DNA of 64,000 bases. It comes from Rhizobium sp. CB3090. Its GTDB lineage: Bacteria; Pseudomonadota; Alphaproteobacteria; Rhizobiales; Rhizobiaceae. The DNA is taken from the NCBI RefSeq assembly GCF_029714285.1, contig NZ_CP121663.1:372001-436000 (forward strand). Reading direction: 5' to 3'. Position 1 is the first letter of the stretch. The number at the start of each line of letters is the position of its first letter. Below the pieces are notes generated by a model. The model was not told where the DNA came from and did not search any database. It saw nothing but the letters and a program-made list of their open reading frames with translations. A program made the translations under genes and the position numbers. Shown piece after piece: positions 26,452 to 33,915 of the stretch.

Positions 26452-27651
26452 ATGAACGATAGCCGTCCGATCCGGGCCAAGAGCGGCACCAATCACGAAG
26501 GCACCAGCGCCCATAACCGCCGGGTGATGATCGATGCCTTGCGCGTCAATGGAGCGCTTTCACGGGCGGACCTGGCACGCGCAACCCGACTGACGAAGCA
26601 GACGGTTTCCAACATTATCGACGAACTTGAACGCGATGGTCTCGTGGCGTCGCAGCAGACGGTGCGCAATGGCCGTGGCCAGCCTTCGACGCCCTACGCT
26701 CTGGTCCCGGAAGGTGCATTTGCGATCGGCCTTCAGATCGACCGGCACATGACGCGAGCGATTGCCGTCGATCTCATTGGAAATGTGCTTGTCCGTCTGG
26801 AGGCGAAGCTTCCTTCGGGTGGACCGACGACGGGTGCTGCGGTCATCCTCGACCTTATCGCAGATGTTCGGCAGCAACTGGCAGCGGTTGCGACGCGATC
26901 CGAAGAGAAGCTGGTCGGCCTCGGCGCGGCGATGCCAGGTCCCTTCGGCCTTGCCGGCAATGGCGACGATCCCTGGATGATGGAGGCTTGGCAGAAGTTT
27001 CCCTTGCTTGAAACCCTGGCCGTCGGCACCGGTCTTGATGTCAGCATCCAAAACGACGCCGCCGCGGCGACGATTGCTGAGAGAATAGTGGGCGCCGCGC
27101 ACGGGCTGGATCACGCGGTTTGCCTGTATGTCGGCTACGGCATCGGAGCCGGCCTTATTCTCGGCGGCGAGCTCTATACCGGCGCGAACGGCAATGCCGG
27201 CGAAATCGGGATGGCCTTGCTCGCAGTCGGAGGCAAGTCGACACCGCTCGAACATCGGGCGTCGCTGGCGTCGCTCTATAAGTATCTATCTCTCGATCCG
27301 GCTGACCCGGATATTTATGTCAAAATCCACGATCTCGTGTCGGTCGACGATCGCAGGATTGTTGCATGGATCGAAGCCGCCGCCTCCGACCTGAGATGGA
27401 GTGTGCATTTGATAGAAACCCTCTTCGATCCGCAGACCGTCATCCTATGCGGCAGCGCACCGCGCATCTTGGTGGACCGGCTCATTGCGGCCATGGGGCC
27501 GTTGCTGCCGTCGATCGCCGAGCATCGCGATCGCACTGTTCCACGCCTGCAGATCGGAATGGCCGACCCCTGGTCCGTCGCACTCGGAGCCGCCGCCGGA
27601 CCGATCAGCCGGGAATTCGATCCGCGCTATGCTGCGATTTTGAAGGATTAG
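26452..27651 (+). CDS. ROK-family transcriptional regulator
   Basis: The 399-residue regulator has an N-terminal winged HTH (GALSRADLARATRLTKQTVSNI, residues about 38-60) and a C-terminal ROK sugar-kinase-like domain with GYGIGAGLILGGELYTGANG. The usual ROK zinc motif CxCGxxGCxE is missing: the equivalent region reads GGKSTPLEHRASL. This suggests a non-zinc sensor. It probably represses the divergent transporter operon until the sugar or its phosphate binds. The ATG at 26452 lies 7 bases after AGAGGG; a TTG at 26446 is possible. Confidence 0.88.
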   Translation: MNDSRPIRAKSGTNHEGTSAHNRRVMIDALRVNGALSRADLARATRLTKQTVSNIIDELERDGLVASQQTVRNGRGQPSTPYALVPEGAFAIGLQIDRHMTRAIAVDLIGNVLVRLEAKLPSGGPTTGAAVILDLIADVRQQLAAVATRSEEKLVGLGAAMPGPFGLAGNGDDPWMMEAWQKFPLLETLAVGTGLDVSIQNDAAAATIAERIVGAAHGLDHAVCLYVGYGIGAGLILGGELYTGANGNAGEIGMALLAVGGKSTPLEHRASLASLYKYLSLDPADPDIYVKIHDLVSVDDRRIVAWIEAAASDLRWSVHLIETLFDPQTVILCGSAPRILVDRLIAAMGPLLPSIAEHRDRTVPRLQIGMADPWSVALGAAAGPISREFDPRYAAILKD

Positions 27652-27785
27652 CTTCTTGCGTTCCGATGGGCAGCCACAAGCCGTCGCTTTTCATCCGTGA
27701 AAAATACCTTGCGGATTTTGCTGTTTACCACCCGGGCCGCTCTCCCTATCTCTGCGGATGACGGCAGATGGTCGCGGAGGATGAC

Positions 27786-28781
27786 ATGCTGACTAAACCC
27801 GATAATGCTATCACAATAACCCTCTGGAACGGGCGGGAGATTCCGCGCCTGGGCATGGGATGCTGGGCGATCGGCGGCCCTTTCTATGCCGGCGACGTGC
27901 CACTTGGCTGGGGCGAAGTCGATGACGATGAATCAATTCGCGCTATCGAGCGCGCCGTGGATATCGGCATTCGCTTCTTCGACACTGCCTCGAATTATGG
28001 GGCCGGGCATTCCGAAGAGGTCCTCGGTAGGGCGATCGGCAATCGAGACGATATCGTCATCGCCACCAAATTCGGCTCCTCGACGGACGAGAAGACCAAA
28101 CAAGCGACAGGTCCTCGCGCCGATCCCGACTATATCCGTCAGTCCACCGAGACATCTTTGCGCCGTCTGCGCCGTGATCGTTTGGACCTGCTGCAGTTCC
28201 ATCTCAACGATTTTCCGCTCGAAGCGTCCGATGAGGTTTTTGAAACGCTCGAAACGCTCAAGTCCGAAGGCAAGATCGACGCCTTCGGCTGGAGCACCGA
28301 CCATCCGGATCGCGCTGCACGCCATGTTCATCGCGCGGGCTTCGTGTCGATCCAGCATACGATGAATGTTTTTGAGCCGGTTCCGGCGATGATCGATATC
28401 GTCGAGCGCAACCGCCTGATTTCCATCAATCGCGGCCCGCTCGCCATGGGGCTGCTCAGCGGCAAGTTCACCCCCGACAAAACCGTCGGCGAGAAGGATG
28501 TGCGTGGTGCAAGCCTCGGCTGGATGATCTACTTCAAGGACGGTAAGATCGCTCCTGAATTCGCTGTTCGCCTGGAAGCGGTCAGAGACCTGCTGGTTGA
28601 AGACGGCCGCACGCTGACGCAGGGTGCGCTCGCCTGGCTGTGGGCGCGCTCGCCCCGTACGCTGCCAATTCCCGGCTTCCGCACGGTTGCCCAGGTCGAG
28701 GAAAATGCCGGCGCCCTCGCAAAAGGACCGCTGCCGACAAATGTGATGGCGAAAATCGACGAAGCGCTGGCCGACCTCTAG
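27786..28781 (+). CDS. Aldo/keto reductase
   Basis: The 331-residue (beta/alpha)8 NADPH-dependent reductase has a readable tetrad: Asp and Tyr in FFDTASNYGAGHSEE, Lys in VIATKFGSS and His in LLQFHLNDF. NADP-binding features appear near INRGPLAMGLLSGKF and the C-terminal PIPGFRTVAQVEENAGA. It resembles YajO/plant-auxin-induced-type reductases. GGAGG lies 5 bases before the ATG at 27786. It stands alone after the ROK gene; a link to the sugar operon is possible but not shown. Confidence 0.9.
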   Translation: MLTKPDNAITITLWNGREIPRLGMGCWAIGGPFYAGDVPLGWGEVDDDESIRAIERAVDIGIRFFDTASNYGAGHSEEVLGRAIGNRDDIVIATKFGSSTDEKTKQATGPRADPDYIRQSTETSLRRLRRDRLDLLQFHLNDFPLEASDEVFETLETLKSEGKIDAFGWSTDHPDRAARHVHRAGFVSIQHTMNVFEPVPAMIDIVERNRLISINRGPLAMGLLSGKFTPDKTVGEKDVRGASLGWMIYFKDGKIAPEFAVRLEAVRDLLVEDGRTLTQGALAWLWARSPRTLPIPGFRTVAQVEENAGALAKGPLPTNVMAKIDEALADL

Positions 28782-29043
28782 CGTCGGACTATGGGCTACT
28801 GATCACGCCGCGCGCTATGTTTGTGCCATGGGCTAAGGCCTTTACGGGCGGCGACCTATGCCAGAAGATGGCGCGCGACAATCAAGGCGGTTAAGAGGCT
28901 GCGAAATGGGAGTGCTGCCCGCCCGCGAGAAATCGCCAGTCCCGCTCTTTTTGACCCTTGGCCGTATCATTGCGGAAAGTCCGATGATAGCGTCGCCTCA
29001 ACCGATCGGCCTTGATCGGCAGAAAGCACTGGAGGCGGGCACA

Positions 29044-29760
29044 ATGCGTATCATTTTTCGGTGTGATCCGGCTTTGGCGGAATATTTGCCGCGTCCCGTC
29101 CCGGCGCGTGGCGCGCTGCCGGACTGGTTGCGCGCCATGCCCAACACTGCGTATTCGGCAATTCATGGCCGCGAAGTGCGGACTTTGAAGCAGTGTCCTC
29201 CGGTGGTGGACGCGATGACATATGGCTTCATGATACTTCTGCCCTGCGATGTGCTTGTCGATAATGGCGTCTTCTCCTGGAATTGGGACGTTCCGTCCCC
29301 AGCCACGGAGCAACATCCTCGGTCGCCGCTGAGTTTCCATACGCCGGGGCAATTGACCGGCAGTCCCTTCGAGATCGCCGGGCAGGCGGCGATCAAATTC
29401 AACAGCTTCTGGACAATCCAGGTCGACGATGGCTGGTCGCTCTTTGCAACACATCCCATCAATCGCGCCGATCTTCCCTTCCGCCTTGTCACCGGCCTTG
29501 TGGATTCCGATCGATTTACCGATGGCGGGATCAATTTCCCGGCAATCTGGACTCAACCCGAATTCTCAGGGGTCCTCGCCCGTGGAACGCCTGTCGCACA
29601 GTGCTTTGCGGTTCCGCGCAGCATGCCGGAACTTGTTTTCGAAGAATTGGATGAGCAGCGGCAGAATGCCTACACCGAGACGGTTGCCACCGTACTTTCA
29701 ACACCGGGCGTCTACCGCAAGCGATTTCGAGCCAAGCGCGGCCGCTCCGCCCACCAATGA
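29044..29760 (+). CDS. Hypothetical protein (DUF6065-like)
   Basis: The 238-residue soluble protein has no signal peptide or membrane helix. It contains YLPRPVPARGALPDWLRAMP, DAMTYGFMILLPCDVLVDNG, a central SFWTIQVDDGWSLFATHPIN and QCFAVPRSM. The overall look is that of DUF6065-type proteins of unknown role, but this is a weak match. GGAGG is 9 bases before the ATG at 29044. The frame is open from 28858, so starts at 28984 or earlier are possible. Its 3' end overlaps the convergent TPR gene by 63 bases. Confidence 0.6.
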   Translation: MRIIFRCDPALAEYLPRPVPARGALPDWLRAMPNTAYSAIHGREVRTLKQCPPVVDAMTYGFMILLPCDVLVDNGVFSWNWDVPSPATEQHPRSPLSFHTPGQLTGSPFEIAGQAAIKFNSFWTIQVDDGWSLFATHPINRADLPFRLVTGLVDSDRFTDGGINFPAIWTQPEFSGVLARGTPVAQCFAVPRSMPELVFEELDEQRQNAYTETVATVLSTPGVYRKRFRAKRGRSAHQ

Positions 29761-30558
29761 TTGACGCAGAACCGTCTCATCGAGCCAAAGCCTGCCGCAA
29801 GGCGCCGAGGTCAGGGCCATGGCAATGACTCCGAACGTGGATGCGTCCAGCGCATAAGCGGTCGAAAAGGCCGCCATGGCCTCGTCCATATTGCCCGCTT
29901 CTTGCAACACGACACCCAGGTTGACCGCAGCCTCGGGCGCATCTGCATTGATTTCGAGCACACGTCGATAAGCCTGGGCTGCGCCATCAAGTTTCTGCAG
30001 ATCGTGTCGCACGAGTGCCAACTCAAACCAGATTCCCGGATGGTCTTCGAGAGCAACGGCGCGTTCAAGCAGGTGTTCGGCTTCGACGAGGGCGCCACGT
30101 TCCCTCGCTAGATTGCTGAGGCGGCTTAAAGCCTCCCGGGACGTCGGCATGGCATTGAGAACCATGTTCCAAGCGTCGCGTGCAGCCGACTTGTTGCCCA
30201 TCTGGTCGAAAATTCGAGCTTTCTCGACGAAAATCTCCAACCGGATTTCAACGCTTGCCGCTTTATCGAGCTGCGCCAATGCCGCTTCCAGCCTATGTTT
30301 GGCTCGATAAATCTTGCCCGCGAGAATGAGGGCCGGCACGTTCCATGGTTGAGCAGCAAGGCTGGTGTCTATCTTTAGCCGAGCGCCGGCAAAATCCTCT
30401 TCCGCAAACAATATGGCTGCCAAGAGATGAGAGAGGGACGGATCGGACGGAAACTGCTTTAAACCGGTTTCGCAAAGTTGCCTTGCCACCGCACGATTGC
30501 TCGCATTGAACGCCGCTACCGCGTCTGCAATGATCGCCAAACGCTCACTTTCCTTCAT
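29698..30558 (-). CDS. Tetratricopeptide-repeat protein
   Basis: The 286-residue protein is built of about six TPR units, for example PWNVPALILAGKIYRAKHRL, SREALSRLSNLARERGALVE and PEAAVNLGVVLQEAGNMDEA. These form a helical scaffold for protein binding. There is no catalytic domain or signal peptide. The last 40 residues (GRLWLDETVLRQSLVGG) are not TPR. The start is ATG at 30558 with AAGG nearby; a GTG at 30564 is possible. It is divergent from the stress operon at 30808. Confidence 0.8.
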   Translation of the reverse strand: MKESERLAIIADAVAAFNASNRAVARQLCETGLKQFPSDPSLSHLLAAILFAEEDFAGARLKIDTSLAAQPWNVPALILAGKIYRAKHRLEAALAQLDKAASVEIRLEIFVEKARIFDQMGNKSAARDAWNMVLNAMPTSREALSRLSNLARERGALVEAEHLLERAVALEDHPGIWFELALVRHDLQKLDGAAQAYRRVLEINADAPEAAVNLGVVLQEAGNMDEAMAAFSTAYALDASTFGVIAMALTSAPCGRLWLDETVLRQSLVGGAAALGSKSLAVDARC

Positions 30559-30746
30559 GCGCACGCCATCCAGATGCTCCCGAGCATAACCATCGCGGAG
30601 TTATCCGCCGCTGATAGCGAGCCGTCAATTGTGGAATTTGGAGCATGAGCTGATTGTTTGCAGGAATAGATGTCCCTCTCCACAGAGCGGCAGAGGGCGC
30701 TGAGCGAGCGCGTAAGCGATGGAACGCTATCAGCCCGGCTAAGAAA

Positions 30747-30771
30747 GGAACCATGCTTCGGTTGTCCAGTT
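30747..30771 (+). promoter_or_regulatory. Candidate EcfG/RpoE2 promoter of the envelope stress operon
   Basis: GGAAC (30747-30751), 16 bases, AGTT (30768-30771). It lies 36 bases before the first gene of a three-gene operon of membrane-stress proteins. The AGTT variant is shared with the site at 10709. Confidence 0.6.
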
Positions 30772-30807
30772 AGAATGGGTCTAGTGATTTCCGACAGGAG
30801 AGCGGCA

Positions 30808-31371
30808 ATGAACAATCAACCAGATGACCCAGGCCCCGGCGGTCAGACGTGGCAGGATGGGAGTGATCAGCCAAGCGTCGGAGCGGGCACGAACGAGATC
30901 CCGAAAACGGGCAGTTCGGGGGAAGCAGTCCGTGAGAACCTAGAAGAGCTCCGACAGTTTGCCGGCGAGCAGACGGAGCAGGCGAAGGCCGCCCTCAGCG
31001 ACGCGGCCGAAGACAAGAAAAACCTGGCCGCACGGCAACTCGGCGGCGTCGCCTCGGCATTCGAAAAAATCGGCGCCGAACTCGAACGGACGGACCAACA
31101 GTTTGTCGGCCGTTATGCCAAGCAGATTGGTCGTTCGCTTCAGGGTTTCTCGCGCGATATAGAGGATCGCGATCTCGGCGAAATCGCTGGCATGATTGAA
31201 GATTTCGGGCGCAGGCAGCCGCTTGCCTTTCTCGGTTTGGCGGCGATTGCCGGCCTGACAGCCAGCCGGCTGCTGACGGCATCAGCCCGCCGTCCCAGTA
31301 GCCAGACGGGTTCCCGAGTCTCCGCCTCCTCAACGCCAGGAGGCATCGAGTCCATTGGAAGCGGGTTGTAG
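30808..31371 (+). CDS. Hypothetical stress protein with C-terminal membrane helix
   Basis: The 187-residue protein has a Gly/Pro-rich N-terminus, a charged helical middle (RENLEELRQFAGEQTEQAKA, DRDLGEIAGMIEDFGRRQ) and a hydrophobic stretch near residue 155 (PLAFLGLAAIAGLTASRLLT). This layout is like the nutrient-deprivation-induced and YqjD-like proteins of rhizobia. It is first in an operon with a holin-X-type protein and a DUF3618 protein. GGAG lies 8 bases before the ATG. It is likely membrane-attached; its role is inferred as an envelope stress response. Confidence 0.75.
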   Translation: MNNQPDDPGPGGQTWQDGSDQPSVGAGTNEIPKTGSSGEAVRENLEELRQFAGEQTEQAKAALSDAAEDKKNLAARQLGGVASAFEKIGAELERTDQQFVGRYAKQIGRSLQGFSRDIEDRDLGEIAGMIEDFGRRQPLAFLGLAAIAGLTASRLLTASARRPSSQTGSRVSASSTPGGIESIGSGL

Positions 31372-31390
31372 TACAAGGAGGATCGCCACA

Positions 31391-31810
31391 ATGGCAAATC
31401 ACCGAGATGACCGCTCTCTGACCGAACTAATGACCGGTCTGGTAGCCGACATATCTGGACTTTTTCGCAAGGAAATCGACTTGGCGAAAGCGGAGGCATC
31501 CGAGAATTTGAACCGTGCGCTAGGAGGCGTCGAAATCCTGCTCGTCGGTCTTGTATTTGCAATCGGCGCTATAGGCGTGCTGTTGACCGCGGCGGTCAAC
31601 GGATTAGCCGCTTTTCTCGTGGCGCGGAACATAGCTGAGCCGAGTGCTGACACGCTGGCAGCTCTCATTGTCGGAGTGATCGTCGCCCTCCTTGCCTGGG
31701 CAATGGTGGCGCGCGGTATTTCCACGCTGAGAGGCAGCAGCCTCAAGCTGGATAAGACGACAACATCGCTGCGGCGTGATGTGGACGTCGTGAAGGAGAG
31801 AGTGCAATGA
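31391..31810 (+). CDS. Phage-holin-superfamily (holin-X type) membrane protein
   Basis: The 139-residue protein has an amphipathic N-terminus (SLTELMTGLVADISGLFRKE), two central membrane helices (ILLVGLVFAIGAIGVLLTAA and LAALIVGVIVALLAWAMVAR) and a charged tail. This is the Phage_holin_3_6/holin-X (YqjE-like) arrangement. Despite the name these chromosomal proteins are not linked to lysis. CAAGGAGG lies 9 bases before the ATG at 31391. The stop overlaps the next start by four bases. Confidence 0.82.
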   Translation: MANHRDDRSLTELMTGLVADISGLFRKEIDLAKAEASENLNRALGGVEILLVGLVFAIGAIGVLLTAAVNGLAAFLVARNIAEPSADTLAALIVGVIVALLAWAMVARGISTLRGSSLKLDKTTTSLRRDVDVVKERVQ

Positions 31811-32742
31811 ACGACAATTCTCACTCCCACTCGGCTGCCGAGCTGCAGCGAGAGATCGAAGCGGATCGCCACCGGATCGAAGAAAAGCTCCACGCGATCG
31901 AGGAGCGCATGTCTCCCGGTCAGCTTATGGACGAACTGCTCGAATATGCAAGGCAAAGCGGCGGCGCTGAATATGTCAGCAATCTGGGCAAGGCGCTCAG
32001 GACCAACCCTATTCCCGTTACATTGTTGGGAGTGAGCCTTGCCTGGCTGTTTGCCAATCCCGGCACCCGCTCTCCAGGAACCAGCGAGCGGGACGAAGCC
32101 CAGGAGGAATACCCGCTGGCGACCGTGACGGGTGCCGTAAGGCGCACCGGACCTGTCGAGGCGAGCTTCGGCGAACGGTACAGCCACTTCACGGATGAAG
32201 GCGGCAATCGTTTCCGAGCCCTAACGGACGCTGGTGGCCGCCGGGCCGGCCATTTCGTTGACCAAAGCGGAAAGGCCTATCGCGGCTTTGCCGACGCGGC
32301 CGGCAAGCAGGTGAAGGATATCCGCGACGAGGCTGGCACCTTGTTCGATGGGGCTTCCGGTTGGGCCTCTGATACCTGGCGACAGGTGAGTACCTCCACC
32401 GGTCGGCTGACCGGTTCGATTGCGCAAGCCGGAAGTTCCGTCGCCGGCAGTGTTCAGGACGCGGCGCGAACGTTTGAGAATCGAAGCGCGCAGTTTAACG
32501 ACGCCATTCTCAGGCATTTCCGCGATCAGCCTCTCGTCGGTGGCGCCCTTGCTTTTGCGGTCGGCGCAGCCATAGGAGCGGCGCTGCCGCATACGGAGCT
32601 CGAGGATCAGGCCGTGGGCGACGTTTCCGATAAGCTGCGCGGGGATATCATATCGAATGCGAGTGAAGCGGCCCAAGAAACAGTGGGGACTGCTCGAGAG
32701 GTCCTGAACAAGGCGGGAGACGGCAGCATAAAGTATGACTGA
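31807..32742 (+). CDS. DUF3618 domain protein with apolipoprotein-like repeats
   Basis: The 311-residue protein begins with a DUF3618 helix (AAELQREIEADRHRIEEKLH, residues 11-30). A short hydrophobic stretch (PVTLLGVSLAWLFANPG) follows. The long amphipathic, Ala/Gly/Ser-rich region has repeated FxDxxGxxxR-like units (HFTDEGGNRFRALTDAGGRR, HFVDQSGKAYRGFADAAGKQ) and ends with a second hydrophobic segment near residue 245. It probably lies on or in the inner membrane. It is coupled to the holin-X gene by an ATGA overlap and is the last gene of the operon. Confidence 0.82.
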   Translation: MNDNSHSHSAAELQREIEADRHRIEEKLHAIEERMSPGQLMDELLEYARQSGGAEYVSNLGKALRTNPIPVTLLGVSLAWLFANPGTRSPGTSERDEAQEEYPLATVTGAVRRTGPVEASFGERYSHFTDEGGNRFRALTDAGGRRAGHFVDQSGKAYRGFADAAGKQVKDIRDEAGTLFDGASGWASDTWRQVSTSTGRLTGSIAQAGSSVAGSVQDAARTFENRSAQFNDAILRHFRDQPLVGGALAFAVGAAIGAALPHTELEDQAVGDVSDKLRGDIISNASEAAQETVGTAREVLNKAGDGSIKYD

Positions 32743-32874
32743 TTGAGGGACGCCCCAGTGTCGCGACATGCATGTTGCCCGCGCAGGTGCCAGCGGCATA
32801 CGATATGGTCGAGATGCACACGAGTGGAGCTTCAGCCCGACGACTGGTTGTTTGAACGAGCCGTCGCTCCGATG

Positions 32875-33465
32875 TTACTTCGTCGCTACCACCGGCTCCG
32901 ATTCGCCAGGCGGCTGACATGCCCGACGAGGCCCTTCGAAAGGCTGATAGCTATTGTCCTCCCGTCGATAGGACCTATAACGGCTTGCGCACCAATCGAC
33001 TGCTTGCGCAGATATCGATGGTCCGGGCGGTGTGCCTTCGTCCGGCTGGATCACGTCTGATGACAGCGAGCACTGTCGTATCCGCCCATCATAGGAGCGA
33101 TAGGTGTTCGTTGAGGGATCGAACGAGCGGTAGCGTCGGGCACACGTCTGGATGTGCTCCGCGGAGAACCATGGCTTTTGCTGGTCAACCTCGGTTGCAG
33201 TCGATCCTATTTCTTTCGATGGCTTTGCGGTTTTAACGGCAGTGGCATTGGTAACATATGTCGAATAAAGGGGTGGAAGCCGCTCGTAATGTTGCGTTCT
33301 GGGATCGACGCGTCGCGGCTCCGTTGTCCAAAGATCAGGCGCTGTGAGATTGGCGAATGAATGTCGTTCCGGTTCCGCCACGACGTAGGAAGCAAGGGAC
33401 GCAACAGCGATACAGGCGCCTATCGAACTTGCGATTCCGAACGCGGCCAATGCTATGGCTTTCAT
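32875..33465 (-). CDS. BA14K-family exported protein with two BA14K units
   Basis: The 196-residue protein has a signal peptide/anchor (AIALAAFGIASSIGACIAVA). Two BA14K-type units follow: CARRYRSFDPSTNTYRSY (near 112) and WCASRYRSYRREDNSYQPF (near 163), each ending in a Cys after about 25 residues. BA14K is an immunoreactive, lectin-like Brucella protein; the unit is common in Rhizobiales envelope proteins. AGAAGG precedes the ATG at 33465. A consensus EcfG promoter lies about 80 bases upstream. Confidence 0.85.
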   Translation of the reverse strand: MKAIALAAFGIASSIGACIAVASLASYVVAEPERHSFANLTAPDLWTTEPRRVDPRTQHYERLPPLYSTYVTNATAVKTAKPSKEIGSTATEVDQQKPWFSAEHIQTCARRYRSFDPSTNTYRSYDGRIRQCSLSSDVIQPDEGTPPGPSISAQAVDWCASRYRSYRREDNSYQPFEGPRRACQPPGESEPVVATK

Positions 33466-33542
33466 TTTGACACCTTCTGGCCATCGATCCGCTGCGGCAT
33501 TCAGAAGGCGCACGAGGCCGCCTTTGTGACCGCTGTCAAACG

Positions 33543-33568
33543 AACGAGCCGAAACCCACAGGTGTTCC
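33543..33568 (-). promoter_or_regulatory. EcfG/RpoE2-type promoter of the BA14K gene
   Basis: On the minus strand GGAAC (33568-33564), 17 bases, CGTT (33546-33543), a full consensus match. It is upstream of the start at 33465 and in the same orientation. Confidence 0.7.
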
Positions 33569-33662
33569 ACCACTCGGTCTTCAGTCTGATGGATCCAGGA
33601 CTTTGGTCCATGTGTGCGGGCGTGTCTGTCAACCAAAGGGAGAATGTCAGGGCCGAAGGATA

Positions 33663-33874
33663 GATGCAGAAATCCCCAACATCAGCGGCGTGATCGATGA
33701 GATCGCCTCTCAGGTAGAAGAGATCGACGCCAATGTATCTTGCGATCATCGAAGAGCAGACGGCCGCCAGCCAGAGCCTGGCACGCGAAGCCAACGTCCT
33801 GTTCGACTACTGGAGCAGTTCCGGTTCGATGATGCTTCCAGGTATGGAATATCTAGGTTCGAAGAGGGAAAGCG
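33663..33874 (+). pseudogene. Decayed C-terminus of a methyl-accepting chemotaxis protein
   Basis: The sequence matches the tail of the chemoreceptor at 49936-51627. ISGVIDEIASQVEEIDANVS corresponds to two separate receptor stretches fused at a shared EIA. EEQTAASQSLAREA follows in a shifted frame, and LLEQFRFDDASRYG returns to the first frame. Two internal deletions at short direct repeats, one base gained and one base lost explain the pattern. There is no start codon or signalling hairpin, so it is not functional. Confidence 0.85.
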
Positions 33875-33915
33875 GATGCAAAAATGGGCCGGCGTAGTAC
33901 CCGGCCCATCGATAA

